A stretch of 20,919 nucleotides of DNA from an uncultured Planctomycetia bacterium (GTDB lineage: Bacteria > Planctomycetota > UBA1135 > GCA-002686595), in assembly GCA_938003765.1 (NCBI GenBank), contig CALKYE010000309.1, forward strand, positions 1 to 20,919, in the 5' to 3' direction. A program made the position numbers and the translations under genes. This document shows, in pieces, positions 19,585 to 20,919 of this stretch; within the stretch, counting starts at the first letter, position 1, and each line of letters starts with the position of its first letter. The notes under the pieces were generated by a model. The model saw only the letters and a list, made by a program, of their open reading frames with translations, did no database searches and was not told the origin of the DNA.

Positions 19585-20919
19585 CGCCTTCGGATCTCCG
19601 CTGCGCAAGCTCTGGACTCCGCCGCACACTCGCCGCGAACTCCTCACGAGCCTGGGCGCCGGATTCGGCGCGGTCGCGCTCGGCGGTCTCGCGCGCGGGC
19701 TGGGCCTCGGCGAGAGCACGAACCCGCTCGGCGCGCGCTCGCCGCACTTCGCGCCGCGCGCCAAGCGCGTGATTTTTCTCTTCATGCACGGCGGCCCGAG
19801 CCAGGTCGACACCTTCGACTACAAGCCGCTCCTCCAGCGCGACCACGGCAAGCCGCTGCCCTTCGAGAAGCCGCGCATCCAGTTCGCGCAGACCGGCAAC
19901 CTGCTCGCGTCGCCGTGGAAGTTCGCGCAGCACGGCGAGAGCGGCGCGTGGGTGAGCGAGCTGTTCCCGAGCGTCGCGACGCAGGTCGACAAGCTGTGCT
20001 TCGTGAAGTCGCTGTGGGGCACGAACGAGGCGCACGGCGGCGCGTTGCTCGCGCTGCACACGGGCTCGGCCACCTTCGTGCGGCCGAGCATGGGCTCGTG
20101 GGTGCTCTACGGTCTGGGCAGCGAGAACGAGAGCCTGCCCGGGTTCATCACGATCTGTCCCACGCTGGGCCACGGCGGCGTGAACAACTGGTCGAGCGCG
20201 TTCTTGCCCGGCATCTACCAGGGCGCTCCGATCGGCAACGCGAGCGTTCCCGCCAAGCAGGCCGCGATCGCGCACCTCGCCGGTGATCCCGCGACGCGCG
20301 ATGCGCAGCGGCGGCAGCTCGATCTGCTCGGCGAGGTCAATCGCGAGCACCGCGAGCAGCGCGAGGCCGACGCGGCGCTCGACGCGCGCATCGCCAGCTT
20401 CGAGCTCGCCTTCCGCATGCAGACCGAGGCGCCCGAGCTGTTCGATCTGTCGCGCGAGTCGAACGAGACGCACAAGCTGTACGGCATCGACGATCCGGTC
20501 ACGGAGAACTTCGGCCGCCAGTGCCTGCTCGCGCGTCGCCTCAGCGCCGCCGGCGTGCGCTTCGTGCAGTGCACGCACAGCTACAAGTGGGACCAGCACG
20601 AGAACCTCGCCGCGGACCACGCCAAGAACGCGCGCGAAGTCGACCGGCCGATCGCGGGCCTGCTGCGCGACCTCGAAGCGCACGGGATGCTCGAGGACAC
20701 GCTCGTGATCTGGGGCGGCGAGTTCGGCCGCACGCCGGTCGCGCAGGGGACCAACGGACGCGATCACAACCCGCACGGCTTCACCATGTGGCTCGCGGGC
20801 GGCGGAACCAAGCGCGGCTTCAGCTACGGAGAGACCGACGACTACGGCTTCTACGCAGCCAAGGACCGCGTGCACATCCACGACTTCCACGCCACGCTGC
20901 TCGCGCTGCTCGGCCTCGA
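19574..20919 (+). CDS. Tat-exported DUF1501 protein (3' end outside window)
   Basis: Partial: 448 residues are visible and the frame is open at the edge, probably lacking only the last few dozen residues. DUF1501 proteins belong to the alkaline phosphatase/sulfatase-like superfamily; the activity of this family is unproven. A twin-arginine signal (HTRRELLTSLGAGFGAVALG, Arg20-Arg21) indicates folded export. Family motifs are FLFMHGGPSQVDTFDYKP (68-85), WGGEFGRTP (380-388), NGRDHNPHGFT (394-404) and HIHDFHATLLALLGL at the visible end. The conserved Asp and His residues could bind metal. ATG at 19574 overlaps the previous gene by 11 bases in another frame. The pair almost always occurs together in Planctomycetota, so the two proteins probably work in the same exported complex or pathway. 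Confidence 0.93.
   Translation, partial: MSTDAFGSPLRKLWTPPHTRRELLTSLGAGFGAVALGGLARGLGLGESTNPLGARSPHFAPRAKRVIFLFMHGGPSQVDTFDYKPLLQRDHGKPLPFEKPRIQFAQTGNLLASPWKFAQHGESGAWVSELFPSVATQVDKLCFVKSLWGTNEAHGGALLALHTGSATFVRPSMGSWVLYGLGSENESLPGFITICPTLGHGGVNNWSSAFLPGIYQGAPIGNASVPAKQAAIAHLAGDPATRDAQRRQLDLLGEVNREHREQREADAALDARIASFELAFRMQTEAPELFDLSRESNETHKLYGIDDPVTENFGRQCLLARRLSAAGVRFVQCTHSYKWDQHENLAADHAKNAREVDRPIAGLLRDLEAHGMLEDTLVIWGGEFGRTPVAQGTNGRDHNPHGFTMWLAGGGTKRGFSYGETDDYGFYAAKDRVHIHDFHATLLALLGL

Noticed and set aside
16204..19812. A 1202-codon open frame antisense to the PSD1 gene
   Set aside because: It has the same mirror-image composition effect; no recognisable motif, and it spans two real coding starts on the other strand.

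Overview
The window is 20.9 kb of very GC-rich bacterial DNA. It most likely comes from a member of the Planctomycetota. The strongest evidence is the overlapping pair at the right end: a giant exported protein with a planctomycete cytochrome-type domain plus DUF1549 and DUF1553, followed by a Tat-exported DUF1501 protein. That pairing is characteristic of the phylum. Several starts have no obvious Shine-Dalgarno sequence, which also fits. No RNA genes of known class, insertion sequences, integrases or CRISPR arrays were seen.

Layout. (1) 131-1011, plus strand: a small DUF1858-like/rhodanese protein, then a non-coding stretch with four consecutive hairpins, the last being a textbook intrinsic terminator. 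(2) 1379-8795, minus strand, read right to left: a secreted repeat (propeller-like) protein, a 1642-residue sigma-54 activator with an N-terminal protein-kinase fold, TPRs, GAF, AAA+ and a Fis helix-turn-helix, and a GspH/FimT-like prepilin. (3) 9399-12492, plus strand: a secreted protein with GG-x-G-x-D (RTX-like) motifs and a second secreted protein that is a clear paralogue of the one at 6978-8795. (4) 12496-16101, minus strand: an orphan family-5 solute-binding protein, an MntP-type manganese exporter and a D-2-hydroxyacid dehydrogenase with a lipoprotein signal. (5) 16234 to the end, plus strand: the cytochrome/DUF1549/DUF1553 and DUF1501 pair; the second gene runs off the edge.

The most interesting part is 1379-12492. 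Both paralogous secreted proteins have a sigma-54-type -24/-12 element in the correct orientation upstream (8900-8914 on minus, 10661-10675 on plus). The spacing is exact, the TTGC boxes are perfect, and the two sites agree at 13 of 17 positions. A sigma-54 activator is encoded immediately downstream of one of them on the same strand. I infer a self-contained regulon in which the activator drives both propeller-like paralogues and, by read-through, itself and the prepilin. The activator's kinase domain lacks the ATP-binding lysine and its central region looks like a STAND ATPase that lost its P-loop, so the N-terminal half may be a sensor scaffold rather than an enzyme. All functional links are inference from sequence and position.
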